Under the pieces are notes generated by a model. It was not told the origin of the DNA. It worked only from the letters and a program-made list of their open reading frames with translations, and ran no database searches. Positions 12,460 through 23,489 of a stretch of DNA of 64,000 nt are shown here, one piece after another. A program made the position numbers and the translations under genes. How positions within the stretch are numbered: position 1 is the first letter of the stretch; each line of letters starts with the position of its first letter. The DNA lies in NCBI GenBank assembly GCA_030180135.1, contig CM058239.1:59289246-59353245 (forward strand), in the 5' to 3' direction. Origin of the DNA: Orychophragmus violaceus. Its lineage: Eukaryota; Streptophyta; Magnoliopsida; Brassicales; Brassicaceae.

Positions 12460-13048
12460 ATGAGTATGTTCAAGGTCCAATAAGCCTTTGGGCCTTTCTC
12501 TAGCTCGGCTAAGATGGGCCCTTTGTCTTTTGGTCCAGTAAGCAGAATTCAAGTCTCATAAGATATCCGATCAAATGAGCCCAAAAGTCCATAACTATGG
12601 GGTTTCTGAATCCGACTTACTCTATGTGACCAAAACATTTATGCCAAGAAAAATCAGGTTTAATTCTTCAGATTTAAACCAATTCGGTATTTATGTTACA
12701 TTTAGGCACTCTTTGGTTTAAGATATAAAACCCATTCCTTGAATAGGGTGCTACAATCAATATTTCATTGAGATCAAAAGAACAAAACTTGTCTTTTATC
12801 AAAATGAAAAACATTCAAATCCTTACAAGAAAATGAAAGACAACTCTGCTTAAAGCAGGTACATTGTAGCAATTACTTAATACAAAACCAAGCCTCAAAG
12901 GCATCTACAAGTGAAAACTCTACGGCTGAGGCAGCATCCATAGCTCCTTCCAGACATGCAGTTCCACTTGTCCTTCCTTCAACGTTCTACTGTTGCTTAG
13001 GCTCTGCATATTATAACAAATATCAGTGCCACAACCAGTATCCAATAC
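12460..13048 (-). pseudogene. E2 protease/pre-integrase remnant downstream of gag
   Basis: Reverse complement of E1 8446-9040, with the same stops and the same apparent internal deletion. It ends at the E1 insertion point, where pol continues at 5439 on the other side. It shows that the pol damage was already present in the common source of both copies. Confidence 0.75.
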
Positions 13049-13939
13049 CTATAAGGTAGAACTTGAAGTAATAACATGAATACCTGAGGAAGTAGTCTCA
13101 TACATCAACTTCAACTCCTCATAATCTTCCATGAATTTAATGCAATCTCTCTTCCAATGCCCAGTCTCTTTACAGTAGCAGCATTTATCAACGTAAGAGG
13201 TATCTGACTCGGGCTCAGAAGACACACGCTTGCTATGATTCAAAATCTGGACAACTTTGTCTTCACCCTTGTCAGCATTAGGTTTAGTAAACCTACCCTT
13301 CTCCTTCATGAGATTATACAGGGTACTCTTCATGTTTGGCTCAACTGTCTTGAGCATATCATGCAGTTCAGTCATCGTCTTCGTTAAGCCTTTCTTGATA
13401 TAGTTCCTTCTGAACTTATCATAGCTTGACGGCAGTGACTGCAGAATGATCTCAGTTGCCAATTCTTGGCTAACTGGATAATCCAGTTTCCTCAGGTTAT
13501 CAATGTAACCCATCATTTTACTGACATGAGGACTTACTGGATGATCATTTGGTAGCTTGCAGCTAGTGAGAGACTCAACCAACTGGTATCTCTCCACTCT
13601 TACCTGCTCCTGAAATTTCAATTTCAGGCTGCTGATCATCTCTATTGGCGACTCCATGTTCTCATATTGCTTCAGCAAATCTGAGTCCATGGTAGCCAAT
13701 ATCAGACCACGCACATCTACCGCATCATTATAATGCTTATTCCAAGCATCATATACTGCATGAGAGGCATTGGACCCGATCCTCACGGGGAGAGCTCTTT
13801 CAAGGACATAGTCCTTTCTCTCCTGCCTGAGGACTAGCCTCAGGTTCCGCGACCAAGTCAAGAAATTTGATCCGTTCAGTTTGTCCTTCTCAAGGACAGA
13901 CCGGATCGAGAAAGTATTTTGATTGTTTGTGCTAGTCAT
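13049..13939 (-). CDS. E2 copia gag, intact 296-codon frame
   Basis: Complete gag frame with the UBN2/copia gag core over residues 1-200, a basic linker, and one CCHC zinc knuckle CCYCKETGHWKRDC near residues 254-267 (C-x2-C-x4-H-x4-C). Gag makes the cytoplasmic virus-like particle and binds genomic RNA. The start MTSTNNQN follows a leader of about 1.3 kb and matches E1. The frame stops before the protease remnant, so gag is expressed alone here. It is the only open retrotransposon gag in the window without an internal stop, while the adjacent pol is dead. Confidence 0.9.
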   Translation of the reverse strand: MTSTNNQNTFSIRSVLEKDKLNGSNFLTWSRNLRLVLRQERKDYVLERALPVRIGSNASHAVYDAWNKHYNDAVDVRGLILATMDSDLLKQYENMESPIEMISSLKLKFQEQVRVERYQLVESLTSCKLPNDHPVSPHVSKMMGYIDNLRKLDYPVSQELATEIILQSLPSSYDKFRRNYIKKGLTKTMTELHDMLKTVEPNMKSTLYNLMKEKGRFTKPNADKGEDKVVQILNHSKRVSSEPESDTSYVDKCCYCKETGHWKRDCIKFMEDYEELKLMYETTSSGIHVITSSSTL

Positions 13940-15217
13940 AACTGAAATTTAGAGACAAATAGAGTTTTAGTTATTTAGTTCATAAAAGAGTAATCTTAAT
14001 AACTTATAAGAAAACTCGCATTGCATTCAAAATTTCTTTGTTCACTGGCCGTCACTCAGAAGTAGCTTTACTTGGTAAGCATACACACAGCTAGTTATAT
14101 CCAATAACTCTCGGTTGTGAATTGGGCCCAAGGCCCAATACACCAGATGTCTCAAGGCCCGGGACTCCCGATGGCCCATTCAAGGAAACCAATCTCTTAC
14201 AGCCAAATAATCACTAAAGTCTGGGACTCCCAATGAAATTAGTGACTATATACTACTTTACTTACGCAAAAACAGACACCTCACACTGTAAGCCATATCT
14301 GTAATTGAATAAGCGTTAAGTAGCTGACAAGATTGGGCAAGACATCCAAGCTTGATATTGGTTTTGAGGATTTTAGATTTTAATAGATTTCCTCCCAAAA
14401 AAATAGAAGATTACTATTTTGGGAAACTTTCCATTTCAGGTAACTTACTAAATATGGAAACTTTCTATTTTAGGAAACCTACTTATTTTAGAAGCTTTCT
14501 AAATTCAGAAACTTACTATATTTAGAAATTTCTTAACATGCCAAAATTAGAAACTTCTAATCAAAGAAACTTTCTAATTTAATGTTTTATTAAAGTTTTT
14601 GGATGGGTCACAAATTATAGGCCCAATTCTTGGCCCAAGACCACAGAATTCCAATTGGCCCAATAATTTGACATAACCGAGTCGGTTCATTAATTCTGGT
14701 CCAAGACTAAATTAACTACTAAATCCAACTGGTTATTTACTAAACCAGACCAGCTCTAAATTATTTGGTCCAACCAAATCAAACTTAGACCAGCCTTCGG
14801 TTTAGGTTAAAATTCAATTTTTTTGAATTTAAATCCGGTTTAACCAGAAATTAAATAATACCAATTGCATTAAATAATTTCCAGCAAACCGCAATTTGGG
14901 TTAACCGCTTGAACCACCAATTAAATTGGATCGGTTCGGTTAAGTCCAAAATCAGGAAGAAACACCTTGTGTTTTAGCCAATTTTGACTTAACTTGCGGT
15001 TTTGGCTAAAGCAGACAATGAACCACAATCGGTTTGATCGGTTCATTGTCGCGGGTTTGGGAAAAATGAACCACAATTAATCAAGGCTTTGAAACGTTTG
15101 TGGTACAATTGGTTTGCTGGAACATGACATCATCGATCGCTATGCTTGACCAATTAATTATCAATCGATTAATTGATTCACCTTATGATTCCAAAAAGCA
15201 AAAACCTAATGACCTAG
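13940..15217 (-). other. E2 long untranslated leader
   Basis: Equivalent to E1 6111-7552, including GGGCCC motifs (14125-14175, 14620-14660) and the dyad repeats at 14380-14590. The part nearest the primer site (14935-15200) differs from E1. No frame is sustained. Confidence 0.65.
14380..14590 (-). repeat. Degenerate GAAACTTTCTA-type dyad repeats in the E2 leader
   Basis: Reverse-complement counterpart of the E1 block at 6825-7045, with slightly different spacers. Confidence 0.6.
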
Positions 15218-15229
15218 GCTCTGATACCA
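15218..15229 (-). other. E2 primer binding site (initiator tRNA-Met type)
   Basis: Plus strand reads GCTCTGATACCA; the minus strand is TGGTATCAGAGC, one base from the LTR edge at 15231. Confidence 0.88.
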
Positions 15230-15230
15230 C

Positions 15231-15884
15231 TGAAGGATTATGTGTGTTCATGGGTGTAATTCTCAGATTACAACCTAGCACATAATTATCTAGGATCTAG
15301 GTGATTTGCAGTTGAATCATAAACAGATCAGGATCATTACCTTATGATTGCAGCGGATTAATCAATGGAATATCGAGATCTGCAAGAGCTGATGATTACC
15401 GGCTCCTCCTCAGGTATCCACACTCTTACAAGCTATTGGATCAGGCTGCTAGACCAAGCTCGGAATCAACAGAGAGAGAGGAGGACGGCTGAGGCTCCAA
15501 AATCGCAGACCACTGAAGCATTAGGGCTTCCTGCGCCTCCTCCTTCCTTTATATGGGTCCAAGTAATTAAACTAATGGCTCATTAGGCTTTTGGGCCCAA
15601 GGCCCAAATCAGACAAAAGACTGTCTTTTGTCTGGCCCAATTCTCTGTACAAATACAGTAAATGTCTTGCATCTTACCGTATTAATTCCTTGTTAACTTT
15701 CCCGTTAGCTATGGTGTGTGACCCTTTGGGATCATACAATACTGGTAATAAGTCCTAAACTTATAGATCATGAGCGGGCTCTAGCAAGTCATCATGATCA
15801 CCCAGTATTTATGACTTATGTCTGATCTCGACACTTATCATACTTTCTAGAGATAGTACGGTAGATTTCAGGACATTCCCAACA
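15231..15884 (-). repeat. E2 5' LTR (copia)
   Basis: 654 bp; outer end CATTCCCAACA followed by TSD CAGCC (15885-15889). Minus-strand TATA-like CATATAAAGG near 15548-15557. Confidence 0.93.
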
Positions 15885-15889
15885 CAGCC

Positions 15890-16764
15890 ATCTCTGAATT
15901 CTCTACGCTTCCACTAGATTTCTTTCTCCTCTCATCCATAGTCTTGCAATTGTTGCTGCTTACTAAGTTCTCAATCAATTGTTTAGCTTGTGCAGGAGTC
16001 CTGGTGTTGAAGTTTGCATTACTGGAGTTATCTAGTGCAGACTGATATGGCAGATCTATGCCTCTGAAGAAGATACCAAGCAACTGAACTTCAGTAAATC
16101 CATGGTGTGGGCAGTCACGCTGGTACTTCTTGAATCTCATCCAGGCAGCTTTTAAAGGCTCCACAGCTCCTTGGGAAAATGTGAGAATGTCCTGTCTGGA
16201 CTGATCTGAACGCACATCATCATAGAAATGACGCAAGAACTCACTCTTCAGGGCTGCCCAAGTATCAAACTGCCCAGGTGGCAGTTGCTTCAGCCATGTA
16301 CCAGCGTCTCCAGCGAGACTGTGCGGAAAGAGCTTAAGGAACAAATAATTCTGGCAAACTCCATCATACTTCATGCCAGTGACTATGTCCTCAAACGAAT
16401 CAATGTGATCCATAGGCTGCTCTGTGGGGTGACCATGGAATGCATTTTGTCTCATCAGCGAGTAGTAGATAGTCTTGATCTCAAAATCATTCCTCTCAAA
16501 GCCAGGAATCACCAAAGCTGACCGGTTTGCATGAAACTCATCCGGTCTGTTGTAGTCAGCTAAGGTCCTCTCATGTACAACCATCTCTCTACCTTGGGCA
16601 TGTCTTTGACCCTGGTTCTGCTCCTGTTGCGGTGGCTCAGGAGGATCAGGGATGACATTCCCTTCAGCATCAACCCTTTGCCAAGCAGCATTGTATGAGT
16701 TGTTATCTTGGTCCCTCAGAGTACCTTGAGCGTCGCGTACCAGAATTAGCCTATGTACTACCAT
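15890..16764 (-). pseudogene. G1 gag, N-terminal part, cut by the copia nest
   Basis: Starts MVVHRLILVRDAQGTLR and contains the retrotransposon gag domain (about residues 75-230), with YSLMRQNAFHG, a FPHSLAGDAGTWLKQLP block (usual SL.G.A..W) and a RFKKYQRDCPHHGF segment. The frame stays open to the copia LTR and then runs a few codons into it. The C-terminal part resumes at about 2017 downwards on the far side of the nest. It matches G2 gag (47293-48066) closely apart from a one-codon insertion. Before the copia insertion the frame was open here. Confidence 0.85.
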
Positions 16765-16894
16765 TCTTTCTCTTCTTTCTCTTCTGTTAGTCCTCTCTAG
16801 ACGTCCAAGTTCTTCAAGATCGAGATTGATTAGGCTTAAGTTCGGATACTTCGAGTTTCACGCTTCTGCATAAACTGTCTGTAATCGTCAAGCA

Positions 16895-16985
16895 ACGATC
16901 GATGCTAACAGTGCAACGATCGATTCAAACTCAAATCGCTTAGTGACGATCGACACAAGAGGTGCAACGATCGACGCAAGGCGAA
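16895..16985. repeat. TCGATC palindrome cluster upstream of G1 gag
   Basis: Four CGATCGA-type motifs (AACGATCGATGC, AACGATCGATTC, GACGATCGACAC, AACGATCGACGC) in under 100 bp, between primer site and gag start. G2 has the same cluster at 48195-48275. Confidence 0.65.
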
Positions 16986-17114
16986 ATCGGTACCTGCGAC
17001 AGAGAGAAAACAGAGAAAAAGTTTAGTAAAATAAAATAAAAAACAAAAACAAAAACAAAAAAGAAAAATTCCTAGTAAAAACCCTAAGTTCGGTCCTATC
17101 GAAGACTCTAAGAG

Positions 17115-17132
17115 TCCCCGGCAACGGCGCCA
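17115..17132 (-). other. G1 primer binding site (tRNA-Asp type)
   Basis: Minus strand TGGCGCCGTTGCCGGGGA, six bases from the LTR edge; this site is typical of Athila/Tat elements. Confidence 0.88.
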
Positions 17133-17138
17133 AAAACT

Positions 17139-18329
17139 TGATAGGTCGAGTTTTAATCCATATTCTAACTGCAAGTGCACAGCAATATCAATGTAGTATA
17201 TAGGGTTATCGAATCCACAGGGACTCTGGTATTCAATAGAACGAAAGAGATTAATACTAGGAAGAAAGCAAATTGTTGTAAAGTGAATAGCAAGGCGAGA
17301 AAGTAAATCAGTAGCAGGAATTTGTTGTGAAAGCAATAAACTAAAAGCGCTAAGTCTAGGGAATTCTCAGGAAATCAGACAAGCAGACAAGTTAATCTGT
17401 CAGGATCAAATTAAACTCAGTTCTAGAACTCAAATCACGGAATTAGAATTAACCAAATCTCTTTGCGAAAATCCTCTAAGTCTAAGTGCAGTAATCCAAA
17501 TCTCTTTGCAATTACTAACAGATTAAACCAGCATTAATTTCAAGTTCGATATGTTCACAATTAAACTAAACCAAATCTCTTTGCAAATAATTTAATTGCT
17601 CAACCTAAATAGTTCAGATTCTAAACCACACTCTCGTGTCGTATTTAGCAACCTAAGATCTAGATTCTAATTGATCAGGTTAGAACTAGCACTAAGCACA
17701 ATTTAGTTTGAAGAACATTCTAATCATGTGAATCCTTAACTGAATTAAACAAGTCTAGCAAGTCATCAAATCCTTTATGAGAAACCCTAAACCTAACTAT
17801 GAATCTACTCAGACATGATTAATGAAACAGAAATCATAGAATAAATAGATTGCATATAAGAAATTAAATAGATAAAGGGGTTCGAAATCTTCTCCAAAAT
17901 AGATGAAGTACAGGATTAGATCAGCCACAAAAGCTCTAAAAATCTCTTAGCTCTAAGTATGAAAGCGTATCTAAAATAAAAGCCAAAACTCTAAATATAT
18001 AGGCATAATCTCGGCTGGGGCTTCTGTGTAAATACTGGAACTTTTCTGGGCTTTTCTGCAAATCTTCATAACTTCATTAACCGCCGTATTTCGGCTCATC
18101 TCGCTAGTGTGTCGATCGACACCAAAGGTGTGTCGATCGATGCATGATCATCAAATCGGACAGTGAGTTAAACTCTCGGCTAAAATGCTCAAAAACTCCC
18201 AAAATACTCCAAAATCTCCACATTAGCTCCAAACCTGATTAAACCTGTAAAAGACTCTAAAAGAACACAAAAGACACTAAAAACTCAACTATATCATGGC
18301 ATAAAACCAGTAAAAACCATGATATATCA
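17139..18329 (-). repeat. G1 5' LTR (Athila/Tat-like)
   Basis: 1191 bp, plus-strand ends TGATAGGTC and GATATATCA. Clearly related to the G2 LTRs but more diverged than these are from each other. Holds a GTGTCGATCGACAC/TCGATCGATGC pair at 18108-18146. Next bases ACAAC (18330-18334) should be one copy of the TSD; the other is outside the window. Confidence 0.88.
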
Positions 18330-18334
18330 ACAAC

Positions 18335-19078
18335 CTAGCGAATCAAACAACGTGATGATGCTATACATTCAACTAGAAATTTACAAGATGAATCATCCAT
18401 TGATCCAAAAACGAAAAATCTAACAATTTAACGACCATGCAATGCACTGATATCAACCTAAATATCAGACAAACGCAACATTATCACCCTAACGATCAGT
18501 GAATGCAGTACTAGCAGTTCTAATGATCATACTTATGCAATTCTAGCAACTCCAATTTTTTACGAATGAAATGCTCCCCAATCAAAACAATCTACTATTA
18601 AGCGATGCAGCAATGCTAACAAAATATACTAACAACCTAACGAGCAATCAAAGATTCAATCACATCAACATTCTAACACACTAGCAAGAAAATCAATCAC
18701 ACACAATCAATCAATCAAGCAAATCGGCAATTACGGTTGTCTCTCAGGGTTCTGATGAAAACCGTCTGTTCGGACCATCATTGGTTCTCACGTCGTAATC
18801 ATATTGCATTCACTAGTCATCACATGCATGCAATATAACTACTCTGTTAAACAAAACGACAAACCGAAACACCCCACATCCACTACGTAAATAAAAATCC
18901 ATACACCACATGGAGTTTTAAATACATAGGTCTCTCAGAGTCTACATACTAACGGTTACCCATCCATCCCAAAAAGAAACTCCGCTACATAATTGAATCG
19001 TCGGAGACGAATACAAGCCGATATGCATACATCAAAATGTGAGTTAGAGCCCTTACTTACCTGGGCCTAATCTACTTC
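18335..19078 (-). other. R1 internal non-coding stretch
   Basis: About 740 bp, AT-rich, with many short CAATCAA and CTAAC/CTAGCA repeats and no frame of note. It lies downstream of the R1 ORF on the minus strand. No feature is recognised. Confidence 0.5.
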
Positions 19079-19693
19079 CTAATATCTCCAACATGAGCGG
19101 TACGCTCCGCACTGAGTACAATACGGCTCATGTGGATCATGACCGGCAAGTGCGCCATGAGGATGGAATGAGTGCGGTGGTGGTGGTGGTGGCGGAGCGA
19201 CGTGGTCTTGATAGAAAGGTCCAGCAGGGCAGGAAGGAGCGTAGTATCCTACTCGGCCGCAAATGAGGCAAGGCGGGAGCTGTGCTAGTGGTGGCAACGT
19301 TTGATACTCCCGTGAAAACAACTGGCACCAGGTAAAATGGAAACCTGTAGCGCCACAGGCAAGGCACGAAGGGTCCGATGCATGAGGAGTGTGTCGGACC
19401 GTTGAAATATCCGGCGGTGGTAGCTCGCATATTTCGAGAATATACTGGACCACCATGTCATCAGGGATGAATATCGGTGTCGCTAGTGGTACCGATACTA
19501 GAGGAGGTTGCGTCCCTGAGGTCGGCAAAGCCGGGATGGCACCTCTGAGAGCCTTAGGCAAATCCAAGTGCTCGTGATGGGGTATTCCAGATGTAGCTGT
19601 ATCATAAGGCGGCCTTAAACTAGTTGGGGTAGTTCCAACAGACTCATGGTCCTCTATGTTGATGTCACTCACGCTGACGTCGCAACCACACAC
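19079..19693 (-). CDS. R1 cysteine-rich, proline-rich ORF (204 aa), unknown
   Basis: Not recognised as a known gag. It begins about 205 bp after the primer site, the usual place for gag. Three cysteine motifs are visible: CLACGATGFHFTWC, CLICGRVGYYAPSC and CTQCGAYRSC. The first two have the C-x2-C-x9-C spacing of retroviral zinc knuckles, but the histidine is shifted or replaced by tyrosine. A run of seven prolines (residues about 165-175) and PPLAQLPP segments separate them. It may be a degenerate gag/nucleocapsid-like protein of a non-autonomous element or a captured fragment. Alternative frames here are shorter. Confidence 0.45.
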   Translation of the reverse strand: MCGCDVSVSDINIEDHESVGTTPTSLRPPYDTATSGIPHHEHLDLPKALRGAIPALPTSGTQPPLVSVPLATPIFIPDDMVVQYILEICELPPPDISTVRHTPHASDPSCLACGATGFHFTWCQLFSREYQTLPPLAQLPPCLICGRVGYYAPSCPAGPFYQDHVAPPPPPPPHSFHPHGALAGHDPHEPYCTQCGAYRSCWRY

Positions 19694-19896
19694 ACACCAA
19701 CCCTCCTAGGACAAATCTTCTGCAAGATTGCATCAAAACACAAAAGGGTTAGTACAATCCTAGCAAAGTCCTAACCTTTTCTCCGGTTTGACGGACGCGA
19801 CTCGGATTCTTAATGGTTGCATTGGCGACACATTTTGACTCGATAAAGCATTGAAAATTTTGAAAAATCGGAATTTTCGAATCCATGACGAAACAT

Positions 19897-19908
19897 GCTC
19901 TGATACCA
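19897..19908 (-). other. R1 primer binding site
   Basis: Minus strand TGGTATCAGAGC, five bases from the LTR edge at 19914. Confidence 0.8.
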
Positions 19909-19913
19909 CCTTT

Positions 19914-22900
19914 TGTAACGCCCCCTTCTCGTTTTCCGCTGACCGACGAGATGACCGGCCAACAATAAAACAAGAACATGACCGATCAAACCCGAGCAGG
20001 CCATACAAGAAGAGTTTGTCACAATACGAAGTCAGAGACAATCCGGCTTGAGTCAATGGCTCGAACCAAACCGTCATTAACTCAGTTTAACTCGTTCCCA
20101 CGATACAAGGCTTTTCAACCCGTACCGCTCCACGAGTTGTGTTTGGTTCGGACTAAATCGTATATCAGGGAATTATTCCGTTTTATTACTTTAAAATTAT
20201 AAATCTTATTGATAAAAATTTACGGTTTTCTACAATTTGTTTAGCGGGATCCCAACAAAATCCGAAACCAAAAACCAAGTCAAAATGCACTCAAAAACAA
20301 ACCAATGCCAAATGCGAGCCCAAGACTACTCTGAGTATCCTACGCGTCCGCCGAGCTATGCCAAACCTGAAAACCACAAAAAGAGTCTAATGAGTAATCT
20401 AAGATTACCCAGTGAGATGGCTCCCAACTAACATGCTGCTAACAATCTAATAATCACACCCAAACCCAAAATAACAATCAAGAATAAAATAGCTGATCAC
20501 GTGCTACCAAAACGTGGTAAGCTTCACAACACACAAGCATTCAATTAACAACACACAACAACATAAGGTAACCACGGAAATTAAGAACACTGCATCACAT
20601 GCTCTCGATTAGACTCGATCTATCTATCGCGGCACTAACACTAACTCCACACCACTGGGCCCACTATGTGAACTCGGTAACTTCCACGGGAACACTTAGC
20701 TACCCTACACGGTAACTAAAACCTCCCACGACTCCTAAGCGTAAACACAAAGTCCTACAACCTAGGACACCATTCTCTCTCCATCGATACGCGGTGACTC
20801 GGGCTACCCGTAGATAACCAAAGCTTCTATGCAGTCCGGCCCTAGGACGCGACCGCCATATTCTCCGGACTACACACCTACAGACGTCACTCCGAAGTAG
20901 ATAACAATCACACAATCAATGTTCTACCCGATCCAACACCGGAGTAGATAAAAAATCACACAAACAACGGTCTACCCGGACCAACACTACGATGGACAAA
21001 TAACCACACATCAATAATCACAACTCAAATCAAACAATTACTTAGGTTTCACTAGTCTTTTAGTCTTAACTTTAACTCAATCAATCCACTACCTTGGGAT
21101 TAATGGCTTACTAATCCCGTAGACGGCTTAATCCAGTTTCTAATTATTAGTTCTCATTCCCCTAAATTCTTATTCTTTAATCTCCTCGATCCGTCAGCTT
21201 GAGATTAGTAAACTTAAAACTCTCATGACTTCACATTATTCTTTAATTAAATTCATTAAACCCTATAACCCCGAACTATCATCTAATTAATCCACCCCGT
21301 TATTATACGCTAAGAGTGTTATGTGTTTAATCCATATTTTAATTTACTCTTAATTTCTCGTATCAAGATTCATTATTTACGTTCTTACGATCATATATAT
21401 GCATATAGCATGCCGTTCTAAAATGAATGCAACAATCAATAACCTTCAATCAATATCACAAGCAATAAATTACCAATACGAGCTATCTATATGCCATATC
21501 CTTAACTTAACCGTTTAATTAATCAATCAAGTTATCAATCAATATAGCCGTTCTAACCAATTCAATCATCCAGGTATGCAACCTAATTCTACGGTTAATG
21601 AATCCAAGGTCTATATGTCATAATCTATATGCAACACACACTTTAGCCGACTCACAGTGCGTATGGAAGTTACGGATGGATGATCTAACTGAGCAACGAA
21701 CCCCGAGACCGAGCTAGACCCTTCCCGAACCCTTCCCGAACTGAACCAACTGAAACCACCTTGATCCGAGTTTAACCGATCTTAAACTTTGCTGCTATTG
21801 GTTCATTTTCTGAAGAATATTCTTGAGAATAGTCCGACGTAGTAATTTTATTTTTCCCATCTTTCTTTTATTTTATTTTCTTATTTTTCTTTTTTTTATT
21901 TCCTTTTCTTTCTTTCCTTTCTTCTTTTTTTTTTCTTTCTTTCTTTCTCTTCTTTCTCTCCATCGCTTCTCACGCTTCACTCTTCTTCTTCTCTTCTCTT
22001 TCTATTCCTCACGTTTGGTGTGTGAGACAAATTGAAGTTTCAGCTGCTATTTATAGCAAAACTCAATGAAGCCATGTGTGACAAGTGTCCCCCCCCCCTC
22101 ATTCTCCTCATGCCACGACCCTTCCTAGATTCAAAGAATTCTTTGCTCCTTCTTTTGCCACGTCGCCAACATGAATCAAAAACACATTCCTTGCATTTGA
22201 AAACCTTGGAAAACAAGTCTTCTCTATTCATTTTAATCACGTGGAGCTTATGGCACAATTAAGTTCAATGTATCACTTCTATCTTACTTCATTATTCCAC
22301 GTAACAATCAACAAATGAGTAGAAATCATAGAACAAGGCATTCATTGAATCAAATCATTTCCCTCCTCATGCCACGCTGGTCATTGAGAGACAAGAGTTC
22401 AATGAACTCATTTCCATCCATTCCTAGAATGGCACTTAATAAGCACATGATAATTTAAGTTCATAAATTATTTCATCTTCTATTCTCCATGTGATGAAAT
22501 ATTTTTGTGTCATCACTTTCTCTTCACTCCTCACAGCCACGTGACTCTCCTTCTTCAACAAACAATTAATTTTGTTTACTTGTTACTTGATCTTCATGTT
22601 TCCTTCATAATGCATCATGATTTATTAATCCAAATAAAATGATTAGTTAGCTTAATTTTCCAATTAAGCTTTTAATCAAAATTTGCTCCAATGATGAGAT
22701 TCCTTAATTTTCTCTCAACCACTGATTCTCCAACATGTCCTTGAGCCTCGGAAGGTTCATCGAATTCTGCTTCCGTTTGTTGCCGCTCTGACTCCCATGA
22801 TTTACTTTGTATCTGGAAAAATCATTTTGAGAAAATTATTACAAGGTGTATTATTTCTCCAAAAATAACTCTTGAATTATTTATTAAATAATTTCTCCCG

Positions 22901-22955
22901 TTAAAATATTATTTTTAATAATAATATTTTATTTATCCGGTAAAGGGGTATTACA
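19914..22955 (-). repeat. R1 5' LTR, 3.0 kb
   Basis: Plus-strand ends TGTAACGCCCC and GGGGTATTACA form the TG...CA termini. The interior is AT-rich, with many ATCAATC repeats and a pyrimidine tract (21845-21985). A TATTTATA-like motif at 22048-22056 is an unproven promoter candidate. No gene is seen within it. Confidence 0.75.
21845..21985. repeat. Pyrimidine tract in R1 LTR
   Basis: About 140 bases almost wholly C and T on the plus strand (TTTCTTTC and TTCTTC runs). Confidence 0.7.
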
Positions 22956-23489
22956 TGACTGATCCAAATGCGCCCCTCAGATGCAATAGTGAAAATAATC
23001 CACACCTTCGTTGTGTATGCGAAAAGCGTTAAATCTAGCTACACAATTTAAGGATTAAGCCGGGATATCCCCCACTCACTTAAGTCTATTCGAGTAAAGT
23101 AAGCCAACCTACCTTGCATAAAAGATCCCAAATTAAATCATAACTACAGTATGAAGTCGATATCGCTTTGCTCATATCATACAAGCTCTCGCCGAGGCAA
23201 ACCCTGGTGAACTGTCCCAAAACAATAAAACGGGACCACCCCCGCAAGAAATATGATTCGACAAAGGATTTAAAAGCATTCTCAAAAATATGGATCGTCC
23301 AAGATCAAGCGTATCGTAAAACGAGGGAAACTCTCGTAATTCGGCATATGTCATTCCTACATCAGCTCGTCATAAAATCCAAACAATTACTTCAGAGAAA
23401 GCTATTCTTCTTTACGAAAGAAATGAGCCGATTGTATCATGACCTAGGCAAAAGGAGTTTCCAATTTTTAAGAGGTGAATAAAACACAT

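Larger units (their letters stand above)
2023..15884 (-). mobile_element. E2: Ty1/copia element, minus strand, split by E1
   Basis: Two 654-bp LTRs (2023-2676 and 15231-15884) start TGAAGGATTATG and end CATTCCCAACA on the plus strand. They flank a minus-strand element of about 6.8 kb once nested E1 is removed. The duplicated target CAGCC abuts both ends, in G1 gag. A Met-initiator-type primer site lies inside the right LTR and a purine tract inside the left LTR. Gag is open (13049-13939); pol is reduced to broken pieces on both sides of E1. The LTRs differ by only a few bases by eye, so the insertion looks recent. Confidence 0.93.
1..18329 (-). mobile_element. G1: Athila/Tat-like Ty3/gypsy element, gag-protease only, partial
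   Basis: The minus-strand LTR retrotransposon enters from the left edge and ends at its 5' LTR (17139-18329). It has a tRNA-Asp-type primer binding site, a gag frame and an aspartic protease frame, but no reverse transcriptase or integrase in the visible part. A 13.9-kb copia nest (2023-15884) splits its gag, flanked by the duplicated target CAGCC at 2018-2022 and 15885-15889. Its order and sequence match G2 (42981-49618) closely, so the lineage call rests on two copies. The 3' LTR lies outside the window. The clade (Athila versus Tat) is inferred from the PBS and protease type, not proven. Confidence 0.85.
18335..22955 (-). mobile_element. R1: large-LTR retrotransposon, partial (LARD-like)
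   Basis: A 3042-bp LTR (19914-22955) is joined on its inner side to a TGGTATCAGAGC primer site and about 1.6 kb of internal DNA that ends where G1 inserted. The minus-strand LTR begins TGTAATACCCC and ends GCGTTACA. Only a small unusual ORF is present and no pol is visible, but most of the element is outside the window, so an autonomous form cannot be excluded. G1 is younger than R1 because it sits inside it. Confidence 0.75.

Noticed and set aside
16228..16521. Plus-strand frame opposite G1 gag, and the equivalent 47407-47757
   Set aside because: Antisense shadow of gag in both copies; conserved only because gag is.
17115..17132. tRNA gene near the primer binding sites
   Set aside because: Only the 12-18 bases complementary to a tRNA 3' end are present; no cloverleaf.
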